Position numbers and translations under genes: made by a program. A model generated the notes under the pieces. It ran no database searches, was not told the origin of the DNA, and saw only the letters and a program-made list of their open reading frames with translations. 64,000 bases of DNA, taken from the NCBI GenBank assembly GCA_014529385.2, contig CM043945.1, forward strand, positions 146,423,741 through 146,487,740. The letters run 5' to 3'. The stretch is from Adiantum capillus-veneris (Eukaryota > Streptophyta > Polypodiopsida > Polypodiales > Pteridaceae). Numbering within the stretch: the first letter of the stretch is position 1; every line of letters begins with the position of its first letter. Positions 9,801 through 21,460 of this stretch are shown piece after piece.

Positions 9801-12800
9801 ACCAGAGTCGATTAGAAATAGCCATGAAACTTTATAGGAAGAAAAGTAGAGTAATTGCTCTACCCCTACAAAGTTTCATGTCCATCCATCGTCGTCTCAT
9901 TGGTGTAGCATTGCACAAATATCAATTTCTTGCCATTAGGCTCGTGAAGGTCCCAACGACCAAAAATTGGTGTTCGTGCCGCCATTGACTATCCATATGG
10001 GGTGTAGGATGCTTTCCCCACCCTTGAAAAGTTTCATGGTCAGTTGTTGTCATCTCAATGTTCAAGTGTTGCACAACCACCAATTTGTTTGCCATTGGGC
10101 TCACCAAGGGTCCCAACGACAAAACAATTGACATTCGTGGTGCCCCTGAATCTTGATGCACTTAGTGATGGACATGAAACTTTTTTAGGTGGGGTTTATG
10201 GTCCTTTCTCCATCCCTACAAAGTTTCATGGCTATTTGTTACCATCTCATCGATGTGGCACACAAAAATTGCCATTTTTTTTCCATTAGGCTTGCCAAGG
10301 GGCCAACTTCAAAAAATTCGTGATTGTGTCATCCCTGATGTCAACCCTACAACCCTAGAGATGGGCATAAAACTTTGTAGGGGTGGTGATTAGGGTGGTT
10401 TTACCCCACCCCCACAAAATTTCATGGCCATCCTTTGTCGTCTTGACAGTTAGGCATTGCGCAACCATCAATTTCCCTCCATTGGGATTTTCAAGGGCCC
10501 ATCAACAAAAAATAGGCTCTTGTTCCATCCCTACCTATCGAGACAATTAGTGATTCCCATGAAAATTTGTAGTGGTGGAATATAGGATGCTTTCCCTACC
10601 CTTGAAAATTTTCATAGCCATCAGTTGTCATCTCGACAGTCAAGTGTTGCACAACCACCAATTTTCTTCCATTGGGCTTGCCCAATGGCAAAAAAATTTG
10701 CATTCAAGCCACTCCTAACTATCGAGGAAATTAGCAATGTCCATGAAACTTAGCAAGGCAAAGATAGGGTGCTTTTCACACCCTTGCAAATTTTCATCAC
10801 CATATATTCTTGTCTTGTCGCTATGGCACTACACAACCACCAATTTTTTTCCATTGGGCTCGCCAAGGGGCCAACGGAAAAAATTGGTGTTTATGCCACC
10901 CTTGACTATCGAGATGGCTAGCAATGGCCATAAAACTTTGCATGATAAAAGAGAAGGGTGCTTTACATGCTTTTGCAAAAGTTTTAAGGCCATCCATTAC
11001 CAATCTCATTGGTCTAGCGTTGCACAACCGTCAAATTTTTTCCATTAGGCTTGCAAAGGATCCAAAAGCAAATAATTGCCGTTTGTGGCACCCTTGACTA
11101 TTGAGATGGTTGACAACAGCCATGAGACTTTTTAGAAAAAAAGTAGGGTGATTTCTTTGTCCCTAAAAAGTTTCATTGCCATATGTGGTTATCTCATCGG
11201 TGTCGCATTGCACAAACACCAGTTATTGCCATTGGGCTTGCGAAGGATCCAACGACAAAAAATTGGCGTTTGTGCCACCACTGACCATCCAGACGGTTAG
11301 TGATGCAATGAAACTTTTCAAAGATAGGGAGTAGGGTTCTTTCCCTACCCTTGCAAAGTTTCATGTCAAATGATTCGTCTTCTTGATGGTTAAGCGTTGC
11401 ACAACTACCAATATTTTTCCAATTGGCTTGCTAGGGTCCCAGCAACAAAAAATTCACATTTGTTTCATCCCAGACTGTTGAGACAGTTAGCGATGGCCAT
11501 GAAAATTTGTAGGGATGGGAAGTAAGGTGATTTTATTTCCCCTGTAAAGTTTCATGGTCATCTAAGGGCATATCAATGGTCAAGTATTGCACAATCGCCA
11601 TTTTTTTCCCTTTGGGCTTGCGAAGGGCCCAATGACAAAAAACTTGGCATTCGCGGTGCCCCTGGCTGTCAAGACAATAAATGATGGCCATGGAACTTTG
11701 CACCGATAGGTTTGATGGTTCTTGCACTATCCTTGCAGTCTCATGGCCATCTGTTGCCATCTTATTGTGGTATGGCACTGCACAAATGCCATTTTTTTTT
11801 CAATTGAGCTAGCCAAGGGCCCAACGACAAAAAATTGGCCGATCGTGCCACCCCTGATGCTTGAGACAATTGGCGATGGCCACAAAAGTTTATTGGGGTG
11901 GGGAGTAATGTGGTTTCCCCACCCCTAAAAAATTTAATGGCCATCCGTTGCCATCTTGATTGGGTTAGGTATTGCACAACCGCCAATCTTTGGCTATTGG
12001 GATCGCTAAGGGCCCAACGGCAAAAAATTTGCTTTCTTGCCACCCCTGCTTGTCGAGACAGTTAGTGATTCCCATGAAATTTTGCAATGGTTGGGATTAG
12101 AGTGTTTTCCCTATCCTTACAAATTTTCATGGCCATTGATTGCCATCTTGATAGTGTTGCACAACCACCAACTTTTTTTCCATTGGGTTCGCCAAGGGTC
12201 CAACGGCAAAAAATTTGTATTTGAGGCACCCCTGTCTATCGAGACAGTTAGCAATGTCCATGAAACTTTACAAGGGTGGGGAATAGGGTTCTTTTCCCTC
12301 CCTTGCAAAGTTTCATGACCATCCATTGTCATCTTGCTGGTGTGGAACTGCACAACCGCCATTTTTTTGCCATTGGGCTCGCCAAGGGCCCAATGGAAAA
12401 TAATTTTTGTTCTTGCTGCCCTTGACTATCAAGATGGCTTGCAATGGCCATGAAATTTTCACGTGCAAGGAGTAGTGTGGCGAGCCCAATGGAAAATATT
12501 TTTTGTTCTTGCTGCCCTTGACTATCAAGATGGCTTGCAATGGCCATGAAATTTTCACGTGCAAGGAGTAGTGTGGCGAGCCCAATGGAAAATAATTTTT
12601 GTTCTTGCTGCCCTTGACTATCAAGATGGCTTGCAATGGCCATGAAATTTTCACGTGCAAGGAGTAGGGTGCTTTGCATTCCCTTGTAAAGTTTCATGGC
12701 CATCTGTTGCAATCTCTCTCATATGGCATTGCACAACCGCCAATTTTTTTCTATGTGGCTCACAAAGGGCCAAATGGAAAAAAATTGATGTTCATGGCGC

Positions 12801-13672
12801 TCCTAACCGTTGAGACAACTAGCAATATCCATGAGACTTTGCAAGCACGGAATTAGGGGGATTGAGTCTACCCCTACAAAGTTTGATGGCCATATGTCAT
12901 CCTTTCGCTGTTGGCATTTGTGTCGCCCCACTGATGGTCCAAACGATTAGTGATGGCCATGAAACTTTGCACGGGCAGGGAGTGGAGTTCTTTCCCTACC
13001 CTTGAAAAGTTTCATAGCCATCGATCACCATCTTGATGGTTAAATGCTGCATAACCACCATTTTTTTCCCATTTGGCTCACCAGTGGGGCCGAACAAAAA
13101 AAAATTGGCGTATGTGCCATCCCAGACTGTTGAGACAGTTAGTGATGGCCATGAAACTTTGTAGGGATGGGGAGTAGGGTAACTTCCCACCCATGAAAAG
13201 TTTCATGAGAATATGTTGATGTCTCCATAATCACGTGCTACACAACCACCATTTTTTTGCCATTGGACTTGCCAAGGGCCCAATGACAAAAAAATGTGTT
13301 CAGTGGTGTCCTTGGCTGTCAAGATAGTTAACGATGACCATAAAACTTTGCACAATTAGAAAGTATGACCCTTTCCTTTCCCCTACAAAGTGTCATGGCC
13401 ATTCATCTTCTTGTCTAATTGGTGTGTCACTACACAACCGCCATTTTTTTGCCATTGGTCTCATCGTCAAGGGCCAATGACAAAAAAATAGTATTCGTGC
13501 CACCCTTGACAAAAAAGACCGCTAGCGATGGCCATGAAGCTTTGCATGCATGGCAAGCAGGGTGCTCTCCCTACCCTTGCAAAGTTTCATGGACATTTGT
13601 TGTTGTCTCATTGCTGTAACGTAGTACAACTACCATTTTTTTACCAATGGGCTGGCCAAGTGCCCAACGGCA
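6826..13672. repeat. Satellite array of alternating inverted ~94-bp monomers (~187-bp unit)
   Basis: About 36 degenerate units of roughly 187 bp. Each unit has two dyads. Dyad A pairs GGCCATGAAACTTTGC with GCAAAGTTTCATGGCC around a G/T-rich loop; dyad B pairs CCAATTTTTTGCCATTGG with CCAACGGCAAAAAATTGG around CTCGCCAAGG. The spacers TTGCCATCTCGATGG and CTATCGAGACGGTTAGC are also inverted relatives, so each unit is two copies of one ~94-bp monomer head-to-head, and the array alternates monomer orientation. Copies differ at perhaps a quarter of positions. No gene is present; short open frames read through it on both strands are by-products. Copia-A copy 2 sits at its left edge. Confidence 0.9.
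12389..12676. repeat. Three 96-bp monomers in direct tandem inside the satellite
   Basis: Three nearly identical 96-bp units, with CCCAATGGAAAAT starting at 12389, 12485 and 12581. Each contains TTGTTCTTGCTGCCCTTG and CATGAAATTTTCACGTGC. They are one satellite monomer long and head-to-tail, while the rest of the array alternates orientation. Their near identity shows a recent local amplification. Confidence 0.93.
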
Positions 13673-13786
13673 TATACATGCAAACTCATCATCCACAAGA
13701 TATGTACCAAGAGGGTTCACAATATCTTATAAATCACCAAATCCCAAAACTTCATACTCAAGAGAGAGGAAACCTTGAAATCCTCA

Positions 13787-14447
13787 TCATCTTTCTATAG
13801 TATCATACTCCAAATCACTCTCACCAAAAAAGCCATATGTGGAAACATAGTCTCTATTCATTTGCATATCATTCTTATGCATGGACTCTAGGTCAACATC
13901 AATACCATCCACATCAACATGTACATCTTCAAGAGGAGAACCCAAAGAAGAACTTGCATTTTCATTACACATATCAACCACAAGTATGGCATCATCTTTC
14001 ACATGCTTGCATGTTGCCTCATTCTCATGCTTCACATAATGTATACTCCACCATAGGCCTACCCACACGAGCTTCTTTGTATTGAAATTTTAAACTAACA
14101 ATGCTAATAACTTCATCCACTTTGCATGTGCTGTCAAAGACAATGTCTTCCTTATCTCATAGAGATACATAGTCCTCATCATAACCTGCTTCTTCACTTG
14201 CAAGACCTTTTCTAAACTCTAAGAGAGCATCCTTTGTCTTTTTCCAACTACCACATATGCCATACATAGCATCATCCATAACAAAATTTTGAAGAACCTG
14301 CAAGAACTCAAAGTGCATGTATTGACAAGCCAACAAGAAGAGTAAGCCTTGCTTATAGTTATCAAGTTGTCCACAAATCTCAAATACATTTGCAGAAGCC
14401 TCCAAGTACCTTCTCAAGTGCTCAAAATCTTGCAAACCCATCTTCAA
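13787..14447 (-). pseudogene. Unidentified coding remnant
   Basis: Two minus-strand stretches in different frames. The upstream one (14447-14157) begins MKMGLQDFEHLRRYLEAS and ends EEAGYDEDYVSL. The downstream one (14068-13787) contains WWSIHYVKHENEATCKHVKDD and a D/E-rich segment DVHVDVDGIDVDLESMHKN. Between them the open translation continues as DKEDIVFDSTCKVDEVISIV before a frameshift. The composition looks like real protein (acidic, few low-complexity runs), but I recognise no domain. It could be gag of an unplaced retroelement or a host gene fragment. Confidence 0.35.
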
Positions 14448-15812
14448 ACCGAGATCACAAGACCTTGAGTTGACCTATGAATACCTATGAATGGACTCTA
14501 ATCTATAGATCAAAACCCTAGTAGAAGGATTCTCTACTCCTTAGTGGGGGCACACATCTATGTGAAGGATTGGGGGGGGTGGTCTCTATAACACCTCAAG
14601 CCAACACAAAGAAAAAAGAATGAATAGAATATCTCTCTCGAGGTGATATGGGTTGATCCTTGCTCACAAATTTTGACAGCCTTGCTCACACACTCATCCT
14701 CAACTAATTCCTCGACTAGCTTCCTTCTACATTTCCATAGCCCTAGCTATGAGAAATTGGCCTCAAGGAAGCAGAAAAAAAACTAAATGTTGGGAAAAGA
14801 AACCAAAAAAAACCAAGGAAAATATTTGTTTTTTTTTTATCATAAAAACTATAGCTTCAAACCATCTTAGCATCCCTTGCATATGCGAGGTGAGGCTCCA
14901 TAGTCGCTCCGAACCATACACATAAACCCATCAAAACCCATGCCAATCATGATATTCATCCAAAAAACTCAAAAAAAACCATGGGAAACATGGGAAAAAA
15001 ACTCTCCCATTCACAATGATAACAAAGGGCTTTCACTGCCAAACCTGAGAAGCAGGGCACAGCATACAAGAGAGCTCCATTTCATGCAACTTCTATCACC
15101 AAAGAGCAAGAGGAAGGGCGAAAGATTGGCATTGTCTTCAACTTCACCTTCTACCCCCCATGAGGGCAAAAGAAAAGCCTCTTTTCCTTTGTCGCGTACA
15201 CCCATAACAGGATTCCGGGAAAAAGTGCTTCATGATTCTCCGACTCTCCTTGGTGTTCTTCCTTTTTCGGAGTCCCAGCATAGTGCCTCCCTTATTACCA
15301 CACCATCCACCTCTCTCCATGCACATACCCATTCCTCTACACATCTGCATACACCATCCACTTCACTTTCCCTTCATCTACCACTCACATTGACCTATCT
15401 TAGAACACTTCACCTCCCTACATCTCCGCATCACTTTTTAGGTCCACCACCACCACCACCACCACCACCCTTGGGGATCTCACTATCATCAAAATATTCC
15501 TATTACGTGGGTTCAATAGTAGGGATTATTTTATTCTAATTTTCTCACAAATTCACGTACAAAAGGGTGTTGAAAAAATGATCTTGAAAAAAAATTTACA
15601 GATTGAATAGGAAAAGGATTTCTTTTATTGGTGAAAATTTCATAGATAAGGTGTTTTATAAATATCCTTGAACGCACATGATATATAAGTTTTACATATA
15701 GTGACCCCCTTGAGCCACCACCTGGCATTTCATGATATTTTTCACGCACCCCACAGTCACTACCACCCATCTTCACCACATCTATTGGTTAGTCGACTTT
15801 ACCAATAGACCA
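14448..15812. other. Mostly non-coding; one Pro/Ser/Thr-rich open frame
   Basis: A 199-codon plus-strand frame (14940-15539) starts MPIMIFIQKTQKK and becomes rich in Ser, Thr, His and Pro, with a run of nine prolines encoded by the (CCA)n tract. It matches no family I know and its composition follows the C-rich strand, so it is probably not a gene. The last 35 bases before the gypsy LTR hold a small hairpin (TCTATTGGT and ACCAATAGA, 15781-15809). Confidence 0.4.
15444..15470. repeat. (CCA)n microsatellite
   Basis: Nine CCA triplets in a row. Confidence 0.95.
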
Positions 15813-16754
15813 TGTTGACAGCCGTTGGGTCAACAACACAACATATCTCGTACCAAAGTATTATCTTTTGCGAGTTATGAAATGTTGCGGATTATGGCTA
15901 TAAACGTCATTCGTAATGAGTAGTTATTCTAGTTTCAGAAGCCGGGGTGCAATGGCACTTCCAGATTGTAAATACAAAGCCATTTGACCCTTTCAACCCC
16001 ATTTTTGGTTAACCTTAGTATATAAGGTACCTAGGTCATTTTGTAAGGAGAGACTTTTATCATAATCAAAACTTGAGCGTTGCCGTCTACTATGTGTGAG
16101 AGAGAAAGAGAGTGAGCGTGAGCTTTATCCTCTTGCTACGCCCGGCTCGCTCAACACATTGGAGATCCGTCTGCACCAATGCTGTAGGCTCGAGGAGAGC
16201 TACGCGACAACACCAAGCATTCCACGCAAGACGAAGCGCACATGCTGACGCATCTACGAGCTATTTGTGGCCGTAAGTGTATCAAATGATGTCTGTTTTT
16301 TGCATGCTAGTAGTCTTTAGAATCGTGGCAACATAAGCTATGCATAGGTACTCATAAATTTCAGTTCCGGACACTTTCAAAATTCTGCTCTGTCATCCTA
16401 CGCGTTTTCCGCAGACGGGTTTAGAGTGAGGGTTTTGAGTGTAGAAGCGTTGGGACAAGTGTATCCTAGTGAGGGGATGGTGTTCCTTAAGTTTCGTATG
16501 AATCTAGCATGATTAGGTGAGTTACCTTCCGTATGTGTGTATGTGGCTAGGTGGTGTAGTTGAGAGCAGTGAGGTTCTTGATTGTGGTTTAGTTGGCCTT
16601 CCAAAGTGTTGCATGTGTAGGATGGTCTCAGCCTCACAAGCTAAAGAGATTTCCTCTGTGTGTCTATCATGTCATTTGTGTCCTCGATTGACATTATGTT
16701 GATCTAGGTAGTGTTTGCATGCACTTCATGGGTGTGTGAGTCACTCCCGCAACA
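15813..16754 (+). mobile_element. 5' LTR of the outer gypsy element
   Basis: 942 bp, TGTTGACA...CCCGCAACA. Matches 35059-36015 with scattered substitutions and small indels. Contains TATATAAGG near 16018 as a promoter candidate and a half copy (ATCCTACGCG, about 16397) of the palindrome found in the leader. Confidence 0.93.
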
Positions 16755-16755
16755 T

Positions 16756-16772
16756 TGGTGCCGTTGCCGAGG
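16756..16772 (+). other. Primer binding site of the outer gypsy element
   Basis: TGGTGCCGTTGCCGAGG, one base after the LTR. It is a near match to the TGGCGCCGTTGCCGGGG site of plant Athila-type elements, complementary to the 3' end of aspartate tRNA. The tRNA identity is from memory. Confidence 0.8.
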
Positions 16773-17344
16773 ACAAAAGGACCTAAGTAGGTTTCCTACT
16801 AACACTCGTGTGATGGTTGCTTGATTTAGTTTCGGCTAAAGAAAGTGTTTTTCTTAAGTAGATCCGGAAGAGGATATTCCGCGATCAAGTGGATAGCCAG
16901 GAAGCGTGTGTCTTGCCGAGGGTCTGCGACTAGATAGGTTTAGTTAGGATATGTGGATTAGAGTAGTTGTTGGTGGTCGAGTGATTTGTGAGGTGATAAA
17001 AGTGTTTACTAGTCCATGATTTGTGAGGTGATTTGTGAGGCGATAAAAGCGTTTACTAGTCCGTGTGTGGCAGTGAAGCGTTTTTCTACTCATAGATGCA
17101 AAACCCCATATGATTTGTAGGAGTAGCTTTAGGTAAGGGATCCAATTCTGATCTAGAGCTATTCAGCACTAAATTATTTGCTAAAGTGCTTGATTGCATT
17201 TGAAATCACGGAAAAGTGTGCTTGTGAGGGTAAAAATGCATTAAACAAGCTTTTGTGGATATTTTTGTATGACTGACTGATGCTGTGCATATAAAAGAGC
17301 ATTTGCAAGGGTTCTGTGAAGAAAACCTGCAATTATGTAAACAT

Positions 17345-17933
17345 AGACATCCTACGCGTAGGATGTCTTCTGGAGACCAAATTTGAAAATTCTGACTGCA
17401 TCAGTGTGTTCAGAAGGGGGAGTTTTACCCTAATTATACATTGAAACTAGAGTTTTGACCAACTCTTAACACCCAAAAGACCAAAGACAGAGTGTCAAAA
17501 ACACGAAAACAAGAAACTTAAGATTCTGAGCACAATTTTGCATAAAAACTGGTAGGAATGCTTGAAAAGTAGTGCTCAAGACTTGGGGATGCCTGTGGAT
17601 GAATTCTGCCAAAAATTTCATCAGTAGACATCCTACGCGTAGGATGTCTAGAGAGTGATTCTGGAAGCAAAAATCAAGTTTTGACATCATACCCATATTC
17701 TGCATGTTGTGTTGACACACACACCAAAGCTCATGTCATTTGGACATATAGACTGAGAGTTAAGGGGATGTTACTCTTTTAGAGAAATATTTTCCCAAAA
17801 GTGGTGATTCTGAACAATTTTGACATCCAAAATTTGTTGTGATCACATATTCTTGTTATATGCATCAAGATGCACCTTGGGTAGAAATAGAAGTCCATTC
17901 TGAGAAAAAAGACATCCTATGCGTAGGATGTCT
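17345..17933. repeat. 24-bp palindrome repeats, leader cluster 1
   Basis: Three copies of a 24-bp palindrome whose half is AGACATCCTACG, followed directly by its reverse complement: 17345-17368 (perfect), 17626-17649 (perfect), 17910-17933 (one mismatch, TAT for TAC). Spacings are 281 and 284 bp, with related flanks (TCTAGAGAGTGATTCTGG, CAGTGTGTTCAGAAGG), so the palindrome sits in a degenerate tandem repeat of the element leader. Confidence 0.95.
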
Positions 17934-18060
17934 AGAGGGTGATCTGGTGGAAATTTTGAAATTCTGGGTTTACCAGTGTGTTCAGAAGGTAGGATTTACC
18001 CTATTTTCACCTGGAAAGGTAAATTTGACCAAATTTTGACAGATCAAAGCCAAAAGACGA

Positions 18061-18270
18061 TGACAGGAGCAAAGCGAACCCCGAACCCCGACGGCCTGTA
18101 AAACACCAGGGACCGAATGGCGCGCCTCGAGCCTATCATGGTAAAGCAAACAGGGGGCACCACCTAGCTTCAACGGCTAGGACGCAAACAACACACAACC
18201 ATAACAAATTTTTCATCCAAGAGAGATGGATGCTTGGGAGTAATGATGAAGAGAAAAGGGAATGAGATCA

Positions 18271-18307
<37 letters not shown>

Positions 18308-19659
18308 GGGAGGGGGTATAGCGGCTTAGTACTTAGGCACCACAAAAGGATGGCGAATCCGCACACCCTTCACACATACACAAGCTCACTCAAAACACAA
18401 GACTAGGTGGCGATTCCGCACACCTCACATGGGCAAAACATTGCAAGAAAACATACTCACAAAACCTCAAGCTTTATTTAGAGAATAAGGCGATGAAATG
18501 GGGAGCATAGGGTAGGGGAATGAGAAGGGAGAGCGTGGTAGAGCACATGGAGGATAGGTGGGAGTTGATGGCGAAGACTCGCACGAGGGTTATGGCCATC
18601 ATCCTTCATTTAGTTTCCCTTCATCTTCCATAGCCCAAGGATGTAGAGGTCATGCTCAAGACGAGCATGGTGATTGCGGTGATGGTGATGGTGATGGTGA
18701 TGGTGATGGTGATGGTGATGGTGTGGGTGTGTGTGTGTGTGTGTGTGCACTAGGCACACACAGTGCATAGTGTACTCTTTGGTGATGGTGTGTGTCCTTA
18801 GTGTGATGGTGACCCCTCTTTATATAGGGGAGGAGGGGGGAGAAATTCTAGAATTTAGAAATGAAGAAATCATTATCTACATAGGCCATGTGACTGTGGG
18901 CCCCACTTGTCTGGCTGTGTGTATATGTGCCAGAACAGCAATCTCATGAGAGAGAGACTAAGAGAGAGAGATGGGTTGATGAAAAAAAGTGAGAGGTGAC
19001 ATGGAGAATAAAGTAATTACAAGAGGGGAGAGAGGGAGTGTGTTCAGAGGTGAATCTGTGTGCAGATGTGTGTGAACACAAGAAAAATCAGGTAACCACC
19101 GGGTGGGGATGGGTGTGTGGGCACCTTTTTCAGTGAAACTAAGTGTGTGTGAGTGTGGGGGAGGTTATTTAGCTACAAGACAAGAGACATGGCGCCCTTT
19201 AGAGAGAGAGGGGGGTTTTTGGGTAATGGGATATGATAGGAGAGAGAAAGATGGGGTGGGGTATACTATTTTGGAAGATAGGGTAAGTTGCATGTGAGTT
19301 AGGGTGCATTATTGGTGAGTTATAATGCATTATTGGTGAGAGGTGGGGTAGCTTGAGGGGAGAGAGAAAGGATAAATTACAAGGGGAAGAGAGAGGGGGT
19401 TGACCTTTTGAGTGGAGGAGAGGAAAAGGGACACCCGGCGCGGCAACAGTGAAGAAAAAGGAGGCAAGGTGGGGATGGGCTACCCCGCAGGCATGAGGTG
19501 GCCTATTTTACCTTTCTTATATATTTACATAATCATACTTTATTTTTTTTCTTACTTTTTCCAATGCCTTTTATCACTCCCTCCCTAAGAGGGGATTTTC
19601 ATGAGGTGGGGACGAGAGAAGAGGGGTATGGGAGCTTGGCTTGTGAAAAGCCCCCATCA
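18061..19659 (-). mobile_element. 3' LTR of the Tat element
   Basis: 1599 bp, TGACAGGAGC...CCCCCATCA on the plus strand. Very close to 25799-27385; the differences cluster in the first 100 bp and are mostly CG/TG or CG/CA type. Holds a (GGTGAT)n tract at about 18679-18722, a (GT)n run, a GA tract near 18272-18304 and TTTATATAGGGG near 18820. Confidence 0.93.
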
Positions 19660-19678
19660 TTAGCCCTGCCCTTTTCGC
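19660..19678 (-). other. Polypurine tract of the Tat element
   Basis: Minus strand GCGAAAAGGGCAGGG followed by CTAA, directly next to the 3' LTR edge. It is the expected plus-strand primer. Confidence 0.6.
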
Positions 19679-19687
19679 TAGAGGCAT

Positions 19688-20840
19688 TCATGTCTCTAGC
19701 TCATCTGTTTGATCATTATCGTCGGAGGTGGCGGCTGATGGTGTGTCCTCATCTGGAATGTCAATTGGTGGAGCCTGGTCAAATCGAAGAAAATAAGGTT
19801 TAAGTCGCCAACCATTTACCCTGGTTTTATGAAGTTTTCCATCAGCCTCCATAAGCTGGTAGCTTCCATTGGCATACTTTTTCCTGATGATGAAAGGGCC
19901 TTCCCATCGGAGCAGGAATTTCTTATCCTTGTGGGTGTCGAAGCGATTGTCGTAGCAGAGCACCAACATTCCTTTCTTCAATTCTTTTTTCCAGAGATGC
20001 TCGTTAAATGTAAGCCGTCTATGCTCTGCTTGTGCTGCATAATAATTTATTGCTTCTTCTCTGTCCAACTGCAGTCTTTCCAAGTTGATGATGTGATCTC
20101 TCAAATGCATGTTGGGTTGTTGAAGTTGGCTTGCCATTACTCTGAGACTTTGTAGTTGCACTTCAATGGGCAAGATTGCTTCCTCACCAAATACTAGATG
20201 ATACGGTGTGAATCCCAAGGATGTACGAAATGAAGTTTTGTAGGCCCATAAAGCTGGTAGTAGATACTTATCCCGGTCTCCGGGATGATTGTTTACCTGC
20301 TTGGTGATAATTTTAGAAACCATTCCATTTACCTTTTCAACTAAGCCATTATATTGAGGGTAATATGGTGAAGAGTGCCTCCTTGTAATGCCCAGTTTTT
20401 GCATTAGTTCTCCTACCAAGTCTGCTCTGAAACCTGGCCCTCTATCAGAGATGATCTCTAAAGGTGTGCCAAACCTACAGCATATGTGCTCGTAGATAGA
20501 TTTAGCTACCTCTACCGCTGTGATTCTAGTGGTGGCTCTAGCCTCTGCCCATCTAGTCATGTAGTCGACCCCCATGATAATGTAGAATTTTCCTGAGTTG
20601 GCCCTAGGTAATGGCCCAATGGCATCGATACCCCATTTTTCAAATGGGCCATATGAGAGAATAGGTGTCTGTGGTTCAAGCATAAGTGACCTAGTGACGG
20701 CCTTTTGACACAACTTACACGTTTTGCACCAATGGTGTACATCACGGTTGAGGCTAGGCCATATGAAGCCTGCTTGCAAGATTTTCCTACTTGTTATGTC
20801 TAGGGCAAAGTGACCACCACAAACCCTGTCATGATAGCTA
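19688..20840 (-). pseudogene. Tat integrase
   Basis: Integrase inserts the element cDNA into chromosomes. In the 572-residue open segment ending at 19688, the zinc module has H192 and H199 with C230 and C233 (CKLC). The catalytic triad is D261 (GIDAIGP), D321 (ISDRGPGF) and E357 (NGLVEKVNG), giving exactly the D,D-35-E spacing. The C-terminal WEGPF (about residue 501) is the GPY/F module of gypsy integrases. This segment has no stop or frameshift. It is called a pseudogene only because the continuous gag-pol frame is broken upstream. Confidence 0.92.
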
Positions 20841-21089
20841 GCACTTACTCCCGTGATTTCGTGAGAGAGAGGGACCTTCCTGAGTATTTGGTCCTTACCC
20901 TTACAGTACAAACCATCATTGATGATTCGATACCTTGTGGCCTTCCGTGTCAGCCATTTCTTCTGTCCCTTTGTTAAATCTGATGGGCATTCCCCTGTTT
21001 CCAAAAAATGCATGATGTCAGGCAAGGTATCACTGCCTTGAAATAGAGGGCGCTTTAGTTTTATTGCTCCAACCACCACTTCCTGTAGT

Positions 21090-21460
21090 CTTTCACTTGC
21101 TAGGGCATCTGCTTCTTGGTTTTGAGCCCTTGGGATATGGTGTATTTGAACTTCTTCAAACTTACCCAACAAGGTTTTTACACCACTTAAGTGAGTCCTT
21201 AAACTAGGATTCTTGCATGTCCATGCTCCATTTACTTGCCTTACCAGAAGTACAGCATCCCCAAATACATTAAGGCGTTGTACACCTTGCAAGACGCACC
21301 ATTGTAGACCCTTGGTTAGTGCTGCATACTCAGCTTCATTGTTAGAATGTGAATCTAACAATTGGTTCAACGAAAATACCTTTGTCCCTTTGTCATCAAA
21401 GACCACTATGCCTGCAGCTGCTTTGTCGGACGCTCACTTGTAGGCTCCATCAAAGTAGAG
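21090..21460 (-). pseudogene. Second (archaeal-type) RNase H of the Tat element
   Basis: Located between the gypsy RNase H and integrase. Acidic residues stand in the usual places: D in YFDGAYK, E in SNNEAEYAAL, D in VFGDAVLLVRQ and D in NQEADALA. An extra RNase H here is a hallmark of Tat-lineage elements in plants. One stop at 21434-21436 falls directly after GAYK and fits CGA to TGA. Confidence 0.85.

Noticed and set aside
6826-13672. Tandem tRNA or small-RNA gene cluster suggested by regular hairpins
   Set aside because: No tRNA A/B box pattern or CCA-end context, and no conserved promoter elements; the hairpins follow from alternating satellite monomers.
6934-13800. Many 60-120-codon open frames on both strands within the satellite
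   Set aside because: They follow the repeat period and encode variants of the same peptide words in several frames; they come from a low-stop repeat, not from genes.
18558-18949. Asp-Gly repeat frame in the Tat LTR, repeated at 26284-26673
   Set aside because: Both copies lie in the two LTRs and come from the (GGTGAT)n and (GT)n tracts; the position is regulatory or untranslated sequence.
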